Below, in pieces: positions 53,587 through 63,081 of a stretch of DNA of 64,000 nucleotides. The DNA is from Acidobacteriota bacterium (GTDB lineage Bacteria > Acidobacteriota > Aminicenantia > Aminicenantales > Saccharicenantaceae): positions 496,001 through 560,000 of the forward strand of contig JAWSUF010000001.1 of assembly GCA_033549365.1 (NCBI GenBank). Direction: 5' to 3'. The notes beneath the pieces were generated by a model, which was not told the DNA's origin, did no database searches, and was given only the letters and a program-made list of their open reading frames with translations. Position numbers and translations under genes: made by a program. Each line of letters begins with the position of its first letter. Positions within the stretch are counted from its first letter, which is position 1.

Positions 53587-54618
53587 ATGACCAAACGCGA
53601 ACGCGTCGAGAAGACCTGGCGGCTCGAAAAAGCCGACCGCCCCCCCTTTGTCCCGGCCGTCTATGAACACAAAGCCCGGCTGATCGGAAAAAGCCCGGCG
53701 GAAGTCTGCCGCAGTCCCGAACTGCTCGAATCGGCACTCCGCCGGGAATTAGAAATCTACGACCCGGATATGCTGGCCGTGGGCGTCGATGTCTACAACG
53801 TCGAGGCCGAGGCTCTCGGCTGTACCGTCCGGACCGGAAGCGATCCCTGCGGGCTTCCGGCAATTGTCGAACCCATTCTTCGGGCACCGTCCGATCTGGA
53901 TAAAATCGGAATTCCCGACCCCTCATCCTCGGGGCGAATGCCGATGATGGTGGATACGGCTTCCCGCCTGCATGCCGACATGGGACATGAGATGATCATT
54001 CGGGGCGCACTGTCCGGCCCCTTCTCCATGGCCTCCGCCCTGACCGGCCACGAAACCCTGTTGGTGGCCTGCCTCGAAGAACCGGCTTTTACCCGCAGTC
54101 TTCTCGAATTCTGCGGCCGCGTCTGCGTCGCTTTTGGAAGCGCGTTCCTGGACCGGGGCGCCGGTGTGGTCATTTTCGACTCCAAGGCCTGCCCCGGAGC
54201 TTCTTCTCCCCGTATTTTCCACGACTTCGTTCTCCCCGTCTATCGGGACCTGGTGATGCCGGGCCTTCGATCGGCGGGGGCACGGAATATCGCCCTGATC
54301 ATCGGCGGCGACACGACCTCCATCATGAGCGATCTTCCGGCCACAGGCGCCACACAACTGCTCTGCGACGCCGGAACGAACATCCCGGCCTTCGCCGCGG
54401 CCTGCCGCAAATCCGGCCTCGCCTTCCGGGCCAACGTCGACGCTCGCCTCGTCCACCAGGGTCCCATCGAAGCCATCCGGCGTCAAACGACGGAGGTCCT
54501 GCGGACGGCAGGCACTCAGCCGGGATTCCTTTTGGGATGCGGCGTCGTCGCCTACGACTGCGAACCGGATCATGTCCTGGCCATCCGGGACATCCTCGAG
54601 CAAGGAGTTATGACATGA
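53587..54618 (+). CDS. UroD-family protein (MtaA/CmuA-like), first copy
   Basis: A 343 aa protein with the uroporphyrinogen decarboxylase/methyltransferase barrel: MTKRERVEKTWRLEKADRPP, LLEFCGRVCVAFG, and FLLGCGVVAYDCEPDHVLAI at the end. It is not a heme-pathway HemE: the N-terminal HemE substrate motif is absent. Relatives move methyl groups between corrinoid proteins and thiols; others, as here, occur in sugar gene sets without known activity. It heads an operon with GH38 and oxidoreductase genes. Confidence 0.85.
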   Translation: MTKRERVEKTWRLEKADRPPFVPAVYEHKARLIGKSPAEVCRSPELLESALRRELEIYDPDMLAVGVDVYNVEAEALGCTVRTGSDPCGLPAIVEPILRAPSDLDKIGIPDPSSSGRMPMMVDTASRLHADMGHEMIIRGALSGPFSMASALTGHETLLVACLEEPAFTRSLLEFCGRVCVAFGSAFLDRGAGVVIFDSKACPGASSPRIFHDFVLPVYRDLVMPGLRSAGARNIALIIGGDTTSIMSDLPATGATQLLCDAGTNIPAFAAACRKSGLAFRANVDARLVHQGPIEAIRRQTTEVLRTAGTQPGFLLGCGVVAYDCEPDHVLAIRDILEQGVMT

Positions 54619-54818
54619 CCAAATTTCTTCTCTGGCTGATTCTCTTTATCCTCTGCTGGCCCCTGGCGCTTCTCGGCCTGATTCTCTATCCCATCGTCTG
54701 GATTTTGCTGCTTCCGTTCCGATTGATCGGCATCACGGTGAGCGCTGTTCTCGATCTGTTCAAAGCCCTGATCACCCTGCCCGCCCGGCTGCTCCGGGGT
54801 CCGTCCCAAATGCCCTGA
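54615..54818 (+). CDS. Small hydrophobic membrane protein
   Basis: A 67 aa protein with two hydrophobic stretches (FLLWLILFILCWPLALLGLI and ILLLPFRLIGITVSAVLDLF) and a basic C-terminus. AAGGAG seven bases before the ATG, which overlaps the UroD stop (ATGA), makes it very likely real. Function unknown. Confidence 0.75.
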   Translation: MTKFLLWLILFILCWPLALLGLILYPIVWILLLPFRLIGITVSAVLDLFKALITLPARLLRGPSQMP

Positions 54819-54834
54819 ATCGGCGGCCCTTGAC

Positions 54835-57339
54835 ATGAAACACCGCCGTCTTCACCTCGTCTGCAACGCCCACCTCGACCCCGTCTGGCTCTGGGAATGG
54901 GAAGAGGGCGCCGGCGAAGCCCTCTCGACCTTCCGAACGGCGGCCGGTTTCTGCGAGACGGAAAAGAGGTACGTCTTCTGTCACAACGAGGCCGTCCTCT
55001 ACCGATGGGTCGAGGAGTATGAACCGGCCCTGTTCGCGCGCATCCGCCGATTGGTCCGCAGGGGCCGCTGGCACATCATGGGCGGCTGGTATCTCCAACC
55101 CGACTGCAACCTTCCGAGCGGCGAGTCCTTCGTCCGGCAGATTCTTCTCGGCAAAACCTACTTCGCGGAACGTTTCGGCGTCGATGTCGACACGGCCTGC
55201 AACCTCGACCCGTTCGGCCACACCCGCGGTCTCGTCCAGATCCTGGCCAAGAGCGGCTTCCGAGCCTATCTGTTCTGCCGGCCGGGAAAAGACGAACTTC
55301 CGCTGGAATCGGACACCTTCGTCTGGGTCGGCTACGACGGATCGGAAGTTCTGGCCGAAAGAGCCTCGGCCCACTACAATTCGGAACGGGGGCGCGCGGC
55401 CGCCAAGATCGAGGCCTGGACGGCCGCCCATCCGGACCGGAAACTGAGCTTACTTCTCTGGGGCGTCGGAAATCACGGCGGCGGAGCATCCCGGCGGGAT
55501 CTCTCGGAAATCAATAAGCTCATCAAACGCAAGACCGGATGGACCATCCGTCATTCGACTCCCCAGTCCTATTTCCGCGAAGTCGAAAAGGAAAGGACGG
55601 CCCTGCCCCGCCTCGAAAAAGACCTCAATCCCTGGGCCGTGGGGTGTTACACCTCGATGGCCGCGGTCAAAAGAAAACACCGTCTTCTCGAAAGCGAACT
55701 CTTCGCGACCGAAAAGATTGTCTCCCCGGCCTGGGCGCAGGGACTGATCCCTTATCCGGAGACCGAGCTCAAGGCGGCCTCCGAAGACCTGGCCTTCGCC
55801 CAGTTCCACGATCTACTGCCGGGTTCCTCCATCCCGGCCGGCGAGGAGGGGTGTCTCCGGATCATGGATCACGGCCTGGAGATCTTGTCCCGGGTCCGAG
55901 CCCGGGCCTTTTTCGCCCTGTGTTCCGGACAGAAGCCGGCCCGCCGCAACGAAATCCCCATCTTCATCCTCAATCCACATCCCTTTCGCATCCGGACCGT
56001 CGTCGAATGTGAATTCGAACCCCACGAGCCGGATTTCCAATCCGGCTATCTGGCTCCCGTGGTCTCCGGGCGAGCCGGTCGGATCCCATCTCAACCCGAA
56101 AGGGAGGAGAGCAACCTGTCCGTCGAATGGCGAAAAAAGGCGGTTTTTACGGCCGTCCTCGAGCCGGCCCGGCTGAACCGCTTCTCCTGCCGTCTCGAAC
56201 GCCTGCCGGAACGGCCGAAGTCCCGGGTGAAAGCCCGGAATGGTCTTTTCTCTTTTCAAAACGCGGAGAGGTCGCTCGCCGTCAGTGCCCGAAGCGGCCT
56301 CATCGAAACATGGACCGTCCGCGGCCGAAACCTGATCGCCGGAAAAGCGTTTCAACCGCTCGTCATAAGCGACAACCTGGATTCCTGGGGGATGAAAGTC
56401 CGCCGGTTCCGGGATGTCGAGGGACGTTTCAAACTCCTTTCGGAAAAGGAGGCCCGCGCCTTCGCCGGCGTCTCCGGAAAAGCGCCGTTTCTCCCCGTCC
56501 GGGTGATCGAAGACGGCCCCGTCAGGACGGTCGTCGAAGCCCTTTTCGGCCGGGGGTGTTCGCGCCTGGCTGTCCGCTACAAAATCCCAAGGGAAGGAAC
56601 GGAGTTCGAAGCCGAAATCCGGGTTTTCTGGGCCGAAAAAGACCGGATGCTCAAGCTGAGCCTGCCGTTCGTTCCGAGTCGAAGTTTTTTCGCCGGACAG
56701 GTCGCCTACGGATGGGATCGCCTGCCTTCGGACGGTGACGAGGCGGTTTTCCAGAAATGGGCGGCCGTCCTTTCGGAAAATGACGATTGGGCGGCGACCG
56801 TCATCAACGACGGCATTTACGGCGGCGACTTCCACAACGGCGAGCTTCGGGTTTCTCTGCTCCGGTCCCCGGCCTACGCCGCCGATCCCATGCCCGGAAA
56901 AAATCCACCGGCCGACGACCGCCATTCACCCCGGCAGGACCAGGGCATGAGAACCTTCCGGTTCTGGCTGAATGCCGGTCCGCTGCGGGAGCGGCTGGAC
57001 GCCGTCGACCGCGAAGCCCTGGTCCGAAACGAAAAGCCTTTTGTCTTGTCTTGTTTTCCGCCGGGAACAGGACGCCGGTCCCTCTCCGGACCGGTCCTGA
57101 GCGACGACGTCGTCCAAATCGCGGCCTTGAAAAAAGCGGATAACGGCCGCTTTTTGGTCATCCGGCTTTTCGAACCGACCGGCCGGCCCAGGAAAACGAC
57201 GCTCTCGCTGCCTTTTTCGGGGGTAAAAACGCGTCTGCGGCTCGGCGGGTTCGAAATTAAAACCCTGCTTTTCGATATGAAATCGAAAACATTCCGGGAG
57301 GCCGATCTCCTGGAAAATCCTCTTGGAGACGCCCCGTAA
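54835..57339 (+). CDS. GH38-family alpha-mannosidase
   Basis: An 834 aa protein without signal peptide, so cytoplasmic. The catalytic domain starts with LHLVCNAHLDPVWLWEWEEG (zinc HxD). The nucleophile Asp is in ACNLDPFGHTRGLVQILAKS, and a further zinc His is in AFAQFHDLLPGSS. The mid-helical and large C-terminal beta domains follow. It releases alpha-mannose from oligosaccharides or glycan fragments taken up by the cell. It lies 16 bp after the small membrane protein and 2 bp before the second UroD-like gene. Confidence 0.93.
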   Translation: MKHRRLHLVCNAHLDPVWLWEWEEGAGEALSTFRTAAGFCETEKRYVFCHNEAVLYRWVEEYEPALFARIRRLVRRGRWHIMGGWYLQPDCNLPSGESFVRQILLGKTYFAERFGVDVDTACNLDPFGHTRGLVQILAKSGFRAYLFCRPGKDELPLESDTFVWVGYDGSEVLAERASAHYNSERGRAAAKIEAWTAAHPDRKLSLLLWGVGNHGGGASRRDLSEINKLIKRKTGWTIRHSTPQSYFREVEKERTALPRLEKDLNPWAVGCYTSMAAVKRKHRLLESELFATEKIVSPAWAQGLIPYPETELKAASEDLAFAQFHDLLPGSSIPAGEEGCLRIMDHGLEILSRVRARAFFALCSGQKPARRNEIPIFILNPHPFRIRTVVECEFEPHEPDFQSGYLAPVVSGRAGRIPSQPEREESNLSVEWRKKAVFTAVLEPARLNRFSCRLERLPERPKSRVKARNGLFSFQNAERSLAVSARSGLIETWTVRGRNLIAGKAFQPLVISDNLDSWGMKVRRFRDVEGRFKLLSEKEARAFAGVSGKAPFLPVRVIEDGPVRTVVEALFGRGCSRLAVRYKIPREGTEFEAEIRVFWAEKDRMLKLSLPFVPSRSFFAGQVAYGWDRLPSDGDEAVFQKWAAVLSENDDWAATVINDGIYGGDFHNGELRVSLLRSPAYAADPMPGKNPPADDRHSPRQDQGMRTFRFWLNAGPLRERLDAVDREALVRNEKPFVLSCFPPGTGRRSLSGPVLSDDVVQIAALKKADNGRFLVIRLFEPTGRPRKTTLSLPFSGVKTRLRLGGFEIKTLLFDMKSKTFREADLLENPLGDAP

Positions 57340-57341
57340 GC

Positions 57342-58484
57342 GTGACCTCCAAAGAGCGAGTCCGGGCCGTTCTCGAAGGGCTCATTCCGGACCGGGTCCC
57401 CTACGCCGAATTCGCCGTGGACTTCGACACGGTCGAAAAAATCCTCGGGCGGGAAACCTATCTCCGGGCCAAGGCCCGCTCCCAGATCGCCTTCTGGGAG
57501 GGTCGTCACGCCGAGGTTGCCGAAAGCTGGGTCAAGGATCACATCGAACTCCACCGCAGGATCGAACTGGACATCGTCACATTCCCCATGGCCACTTGGG
57601 AGATCCCTCCCGAAAGCGACGACCCGCCGCCCCGGCGCATCGACGAGGCGACCTGGGAAGACAAACACGGCCGCGTCTTCCGGATGTCCGATATCACCCA
57701 TGACATCACCTGTGTCCGGGATCCCGTGAGAGACGCCCGGCGGTACACCGTCGAGGAATTTCTTCGCGATCCCGATCCCCCCGTTCGGGACGAGAGGTCC
57801 TGGAAGATCCTCGACACCGTCATTCAGGAACTCAAGGACGAAAAATTCATCTGCGGGCCGTCGGGCGGCTCCATCGGCATCCTCCTGCTCGGCGGCATGG
57901 AGCGCGGATTGATGGAGCTCATCGACAACCCCGACGTCGTTCGGGCGGCGACGGCTGACACCCTCCGCCGGCAGAATCTGGCCGATGCCGTGATGATTCA
58001 TCCCGATGCGGACGCCGTTCTCTGGGCCGACGATCTCGGCTACAGGTCCGGACCGCTCATCCGTCCGGAGATGTTCCGGTCGTTCTTTCTCGAAGCCAAC
58101 GCGGCCCGGGCAAAAAACATCCGCGACGGATACGGCAAAAAGATCCTGAATCACTGCTGCGGCAATGTCGAAGCGCTGGTGGACGACTTTATCGCCATCG
58201 GCTGCGACGCCTACCAGGCCATCCAGCCGACGGCCGGGATGGACATCTGCCGTCTGAAAAAAACACACGGAGACAGAATCACGCTGTGGGGCGGCGTGGC
58301 CGTCGAGAACCTCGTCAGCGGAAGCCCCGAAGACGTCCGATCCGACATCCGCCGATCCATAGCCTGCGCCAAACCCGGCGGCCGCTTCATTCTGGGATCG
58401 AGCCACAGCATCGCCGTCGGAACACGATACGAAAATTTCCTGGCTCTTCTCGACGAGCATCGGAAAAGGCGGGATTACGCATGA
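57342..58484 (+). CDS. UroD-family protein (MtaA/CmuA-like), second copy
   Basis: A 380 aa protein: TSKERVRAVLEGLIPDRVPY, ADDLGYRSGPLIRPEMFRSF, ILNHCCGNVEALVDDFIAIG, CDAYQAIQPTAGMD. It is more like the UroD-type proteins found beside sugar enzymes than like the first copy, and carries a conserved-looking HCCGN that could bind zinc. GTG start 2 bases after the GH38 stop; the stop overlaps the next ATG. Function unknown; it may act on a sugar-derived or methylated intermediate. Confidence 0.87.
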   Translation: MTSKERVRAVLEGLIPDRVPYAEFAVDFDTVEKILGRETYLRAKARSQIAFWEGRHAEVAESWVKDHIELHRRIELDIVTFPMATWEIPPESDDPPPRRIDEATWEDKHGRVFRMSDITHDITCVRDPVRDARRYTVEEFLRDPDPPVRDERSWKILDTVIQELKDEKFICGPSGGSIGILLLGGMERGLMELIDNPDVVRAATADTLRRQNLADAVMIHPDADAVLWADDLGYRSGPLIRPEMFRSFFLEANAARAKNIRDGYGKKILNHCCGNVEALVDDFIAIGCDAYQAIQPTAGMDICRLKKTHGDRITLWGGVAVENLVSGSPEDVRSDIRRSIACAKPGGRFILGSSHSIAVGTRYENFLALLDEHRKRRDYA

Positions 58485-59686
58485 TCGACGTTTTGCTTTC
58501 CGGAATCGGCGGCATGGGGGCGGTCTATGTTTCGGCTTTGCTCGACGCCGGAGATGAGCACGAGGCCCGGCTTGTCGGGGCGGTTGATCCCCAACCCGAA
58601 CGCTGTCCGCGGCTTAACGAGCTCAGAGCGCGGGGCATCCCCCTCTATCCTTCGCTCGAGGCGCTTTATCTGGATCGTCGGGCCGACCTGGCCGTCGTCT
58701 CCTCGCCCATTCACTTCCACGCCGCCCAGACCCGGCTGGCCCTGTCCCGGGGCAGTTTCGTTCTCTGCGAAAAGCCCGCCGCCGCAACCATTCAGGATGT
58801 CCGGGCCATGCAGGCCGCCGAAGCCGAAACGGAGAACTGGACGGCCGTCGGATTCCAGTGGTCGTTCAGTCCGGCGATTCAGGCGCTGAAGAAAGACATC
58901 CTGTCCGGCGATTTCGGACGCCCCCGCCGGCTGAAATGCCTCTATCTCTGGCCCCGCGATGACGCCTACTTCCGGAGAAGCGATTGGGCGGGGAAACAAC
59001 ATGACGGCCGGGGAAACTGGATTCTCGACAGCCCGGCCCAAAACGCCATGGCCCACGACCTGCACAATATGTTTTATCTTCTGGGACAAAACATCGAGGC
59101 AAGCGCTTCCCTCGCCCAAGTCGAGGCCGAGCTTTTTCGGATCTATCCCATCGAAAATTTCGACACGGCCGCAATGCGATGCCTGACGACGGACGGCGTC
59201 GAAATCCTGTTCCTGGTCTCCCACGCGTCTCTTGAGGACCGGGGGCCGATTTTCCGCTATGAGTTCGAAAAGGCCGTCGTCGCCTGTGACGGCCGGGGGG
59301 CCGGCGTGCGGGCCGATCTCCCCGACGGCTCGCGCCGGGACTACGGCGACCCGGACGTCGAGCCCATGGCCAAGCTTTGGCAAAGCCTCGAGGCCTTGCG
59401 GAACGGCGGACGCCCGGTCTGCGGATTGCAGGCCGCGTCAAGCCAGGTCCTGTGCCTCAACGGCGCCCAGGAGTCCATGCCTTGGATCATTGACTTCCCC
59501 AAGACGGACATCCGCCGGGTCGAGGACGGTTTCGGGTACAGGCTTGTTGCAGAAGGACTCGATGAGGCCTTCAAGGCCTGTTTCGAACGCTTTCTCCTGC
59601 CTTCCGAACTCGGCGCGCCCTGGGCCCGCAAAGGCCGCAAAATCCCCCTCGACACCTACACCTTCTATCCCTCTTTCCCAGCCTAA
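58481..59686 (+). CDS. Gfo/Idh/MocA family oxidoreductase
   Basis: A 401 aa cytoplasmic protein with the Rossmann start VLLSGIGGMGAVYVSALLDA, the EKP motif (SFVLCEKPAAATI) and the conserved His/Asp area (NAMAHDLHNMFYL). It oxidises or epimerises sugars with NAD(P). It closes the operon with GH38 and two UroD-like genes, so mannose or a mannoside derivative is a reasonable substrate guess. Confidence 0.92.
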   Translation: MIDVLLSGIGGMGAVYVSALLDAGDEHEARLVGAVDPQPERCPRLNELRARGIPLYPSLEALYLDRRADLAVVSSPIHFHAAQTRLALSRGSFVLCEKPAAATIQDVRAMQAAEAETENWTAVGFQWSFSPAIQALKKDILSGDFGRPRRLKCLYLWPRDDAYFRRSDWAGKQHDGRGNWILDSPAQNAMAHDLHNMFYLLGQNIEASASLAQVEAELFRIYPIENFDTAAMRCLTTDGVEILFLVSHASLEDRGPIFRYEFEKAVVACDGRGAGVRADLPDGSRRDYGDPDVEPMAKLWQSLEALRNGGRPVCGLQAASSQVLCLNGAQESMPWIIDFPKTDIRRVEDGFGYRLVAEGLDEAFKACFERFLLPSELGAPWARKGRKIPLDTYTFYPSFPA

Positions 59687-59778
59687 AACCCAAAGATTTG
59701 GGCGTCTTGTGAAGGGATTCCCCCGAGCCCGTAAAGCGGAAGCCTCAGTGCAGGAGAAATGAAGGGGCAAAGCCAGGG

Positions 59779-60801
59779 CTATAGGCAGCCGGCGAGCTGG
59801 CCGCAGGCGGCCTGGATATCTCCGCCCTTGGAGAGGCGGAGCGTCACGGACACTTTGCGCTCCTCGAGACGGCGGCGGAACCGAACGATCTCTCCGTCCG
59901 TCGGCCTTTCAAAGTCCAATCCCGGAACGGGGCTGAAGGCGATGAGGTTGACTTTCGCCTTGAGAGTCCGGGCGATCCCGGCCAGGCCTTCGACGTCGGA
60001 CTGGGCATCATTGACGCCCCGGAGCAAGACATATTCAAGGGTCAGCATCCGTCCGCCCTCCCGGATATAGTCCTCGCAGGCGGCGACCAGGTCCTCGAGA
60101 GGATATTTCCGGTTGATGGGCATGAGACGGCTCCGCAGGGCGTCGTTTGCGGCATGGATCGAGACGGAAAGATTGACTTGGAGGTTGAGTCCGGCCAGCT
60201 TTTGAATTCCTGGAACAAGCCCCGCCGTCGAGATTGTCATCCTTCTTGCAGCAATCCCCATGCCTTCGGGAGAATTCATGATCCGGAGGACCTTTTCCAG
60301 GCTCTTGAAATTGTCGAGCGGCTCACCCATGCCCATGAAAACATAATTCGTCGGGGCCGGGCCGGGACCGCGGGCAAAAAACAGGGCTTGGCCGAGGATT
60401 TCCGAGGGGGACAAATTTCTCTGGAAGCCGTGGCGCCCGCTGGCGCAGAACGCACAGCCGAATCGGCACCCGGCCTGGGTGGAAAGACAGATCGTGGATC
60501 TTCGCCCGGATGGAATGCGGACGGCTTCGACGGCCCGGCCGTCAAAGAAAACAAAAAGATGCTTTTCCGTTCCGTCGGACGATCGGCGGGTTTCGACCGG
60601 TTCGAGATTTTTGAGTTCGAACCTCTCCCTAAGCCGGATCTTGAGGGTTTCGGGCACATTCGTCATCGACTCGAACGACGAGGCGGCCTTCCGGTAGAGC
60701 CAGAAAAAAACCTGTCCGGTACGAAAAACGGGTTCATCGAGCGCACGCATCTCCGTCCGGAGTTCGGCCGGCGTCAGGTCGCGAAGATCAGGTTTGCCCA
60801 T
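59779..60801 (-). CDS. rlmN: 23S rRNA (adenine2503-C2)-methyltransferase RlmN
   Basis: A 340 aa radical SAM enzyme. The cluster motif is CRFGCAFCASG; YVFMGMGEPLDN and the C-terminal CGQLAG with the mechanistic Cys are present. It methylates A2503 of 23S rRNA (and A37 of some tRNAs). The ATG at 60801 follows GGGAG, 13 bp after the symporter gene. Full length. Confidence 0.95.
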   Translation of the reverse strand: MGKPDLRDLTPAELRTEMRALDEPVFRTGQVFFWLYRKAASSFESMTNVPETLKIRLRERFELKNLEPVETRRSSDGTEKHLFVFFDGRAVEAVRIPSGRRSTICLSTQAGCRFGCAFCASGRHGFQRNLSPSEILGQALFFARGPGPAPTNYVFMGMGEPLDNFKSLEKVLRIMNSPEGMGIAARRMTISTAGLVPGIQKLAGLNLQVNLSVSIHAANDALRSRLMPINRKYPLEDLVAACEDYIREGGRMLTLEYVLLRGVNDAQSDVEGLAGIARTLKAKVNLIAFSPVPGLDFERPTDGEIVRFRRRLEERKVSVTLRLSKGGDIQAACGQLAGCL

Positions 60802-60814
60802 CCCGACTCCCACA

Positions 60815-62920
60815 TCACTTGACGGTCACAACCAGCCAGAGCAGCAGAAGAATCACGCCGACCAGAAGCCAGCTCCCCCCAAAACCGATCAGGTCGGCCT
60901 TGGTCGGTTTGAGCAACTCCCAATTCGAGCCCGGGCGGATTTTCTGCTTGAAAACCTTTTCCGGATCGGCGGCGGCTTCGGCCACGGCCCGGGCATCCTC
61001 TTCGGGCGTGGGTTGGACGGGCGTGTGAAGTTTGGCGAAAAAACGGTCGAGGTCCGTCCTGGATACCGGTCGGGTCACAAAACTCAAGAGAAACAACAGA
61101 ACGAACGGGAACAGCGCGTCGAATCCGAATCGGGCCGCCGTCAACCGGGCTTTGGACCAATGCGTGAAATCGATGCCGAACCAGCTCAGAACCCAGATCT
61201 CGGCATGGAAACGTCCGATGCCGATCTTAGGCGACTCGGGATCGGACGGGTCCTGAAGGGCGACCTTTTCGAAAAAGATGCCGGCCGGCTCGCGCAGGTG
61301 AGTTTTCAGAATGGCCTCGCCGGTGTGAGAGGCGCGCCCGGCCGCGACATCTTCCAGGACGGATTTGGTGGCGATGGTCATCACCCGGGGAGCCGTTTCC
61401 CGGAGAAATCCTTCCCGCGTCCGGGCCCAATCCAGGGTCTGAAAAAGGTTCGGTACGACGGCATAGATCGTGAAACAGAGAACGACCTGGACGATGACGG
61501 CCGGACGCGTGACACGCCGCCAGACAAACCCCAGCCAGATCGAGGCGCCGAATACGGCCGGCAGGGATATGAAATATTTGAAAAGGTCGAGGAGGTTGCC
61601 GATGTACAGGGCCGCTCCCACTCCGCCTAGAAGTGTGACGGCGACGGCGACGCGGCCGATGGCGACAAGCTGGGCCTCGGATTTCGGTTTGAAAAACGGC
61701 TGGTAGATATTGCGGATAAACAGCGCGGAGTGGGAAACGCTCGAAGCCGAAAGCGTGGACATTTCGGCCGACAGGATGCCGGCGACCATCAGACCGACGG
61801 CTCCCGGAAACAGAAGATCGAGGGTCATCCGCCCCCAGATGAGGTCGGGATCGTGGAGCTGGCCCCTGTAAAGGGCCAGGGCCAGCAGACCCGTCAGGGC
61901 CCAGAAGATCATGATGAACCGTTTGAAAAACATGCCGCCGATCATGCCGATTCGAGCCGTCGTTTCGTTTTTCGCCGAACCGGCCGTCTGCATCCCCGTG
62001 GCGACGGCGATGATGGACACCAGGTTGGCCAACGCCATGGCCATGATCGTGTACCAGGCGTATTCGCTCGTCGCCGCTGAACCGAAAAGCCGGAACATGA
62101 AATCCGGCACGGAGGCGTGGAGGCCGGCGAAACCGCCGACTTTGGCCATACCCAGAGGCACAAGCATGATGGAAAAGATAGTGATCAAGACTCCCTGGAT
62201 GACGTCCGTAATGGCCGCGGCCAGAAAGCCCCCCATGATGGTGTAAAACCCGACGATGACGACATAGAGAGCATAGAGCTCGATGGGCCGCGTATAGGAG
62301 ATGAAGGACTTCAACTCGCCTTTTTTATGGCGTTCGCCGAGTTCGTCGTAGCGGGCCGATTCTTCGTCCGTCAGGCCTTCAGGGATCCGTTCCTGGAGAC
62401 GCCGGTATTCTTGAAACAGATCAACGCTCCGGGTTTCCTCCACCGTGTATTTTTCTACGGGCTTGGGGGTCAGCGCCATGACGGTTTTCGCGGCGATCAT
62501 GAAGGCCACGCCGTTTCCAAGAAAGGCCATGAACAGCGTGAAGACGGCAAAGGCCGCGGCCAGGAACCGGCTCCGGTAGCGCTCGGCAAAGAAATCGCCG
62601 ATCGTTACCAGGCGGACGCGCCGGAAAAACCCGACCGTAAACCAGTAAAACGGAGTCAGGAAGAGAACAAGATACTGGATCCACATCCCGCCGATTCCCT
62701 GGCGGTAGACCTCGCGGGAGATGACGATGGCCTGATCGGCATTTGTGGAGGTTCCGAAATTGAGAAAAAACTGGACGGTCTTTCCCAAACGGCGCCCGGC
62801 CACATAAAAATCCTCCGTGGTTTTCGTCACGCGGGAAGCGCGGACGCCCAGCCAGAGGACAATGCCGAGAAAGGTCAGGACGACCAGGACGTCGAGCCAG
62901 TGCAACCCCAGAAACGTCAT
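60815..62920 (-). CDS. SSS-family sodium:solute symporter
   Basis: About 701 aa, with 13 or more membrane helices. The N-terminal WLGVRASRVTKTTEDFYVAG and NFGTSTNADQAIVISREVYR are typical of sodium/glucose-type symporters, as is ILSAEMSTLSASSVSHSALF. Two extended soluble inserts (about 190-230 and 515-600) make it longer than usual, and a C-terminal helix follows a Pro-rich loop. Substrate unknown; a sugar or organic acid is likely. Start uncertain (62920 or a TTG at 62956). Confidence 0.9.
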   Translation of the reverse strand: MTFLGLHWLDVLVVLTFLGIVLWLGVRASRVTKTTEDFYVAGRRLGKTVQFFLNFGTSTNADQAIVISREVYRQGIGGMWIQYLVLFLTPFYWFTVGFFRRVRLVTIGDFFAERYRSRFLAAAFAVFTLFMAFLGNGVAFMIAAKTVMALTPKPVEKYTVEETRSVDLFQEYRRLQERIPEGLTDEESARYDELGERHKKGELKSFISYTRPIELYALYVVIVGFYTIMGGFLAAAITDVIQGVLITIFSIMLVPLGMAKVGGFAGLHASVPDFMFRLFGSAATSEYAWYTIMAMALANLVSIIAVATGMQTAGSAKNETTARIGMIGGMFFKRFIMIFWALTGLLALALYRGQLHDPDLIWGRMTLDLLFPGAVGLMVAGILSAEMSTLSASSVSHSALFIRNIYQPFFKPKSEAQLVAIGRVAVAVTLLGGVGAALYIGNLLDLFKYFISLPAVFGASIWLGFVWRRVTRPAVIVQVVLCFTIYAVVPNLFQTLDWARTREGFLRETAPRVMTIATKSVLEDVAAGRASHTGEAILKTHLREPAGIFFEKVALQDPSDPESPKIGIGRFHAEIWVLSWFGIDFTHWSKARLTAARFGFDALFPFVLLFLLSFVTRPVSRTDLDRFFAKLHTPVQPTPEEDARAVAEAAADPEKVFKQKIRPGSNWELLKPTKADLIGFGGSWLLVGVILLLLWLVVTVK

Positions 62921-63081
62921 CGGAAGGTTTATATCATGCCCCGCCCGCTCCTGCAAGGCAGCGAAACCGGCGGCGCGTGGTCATTGACGCAACCGGAGGA
63001 ATTCTGTTACAAGTGAGGACTCGCCCGCGGCCCGGATTCCCGTTCCGGACGCCGGAGGCGGGAATCAGGAGGAAACCCAAC

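Noticed and set aside
53587-54618. True HemE (uroporphyrinogen decarboxylase of heme synthesis)
   Set aside because: The protein lacks the HemE N-terminal motif and sits in a sugar-type operon without other heme genes.
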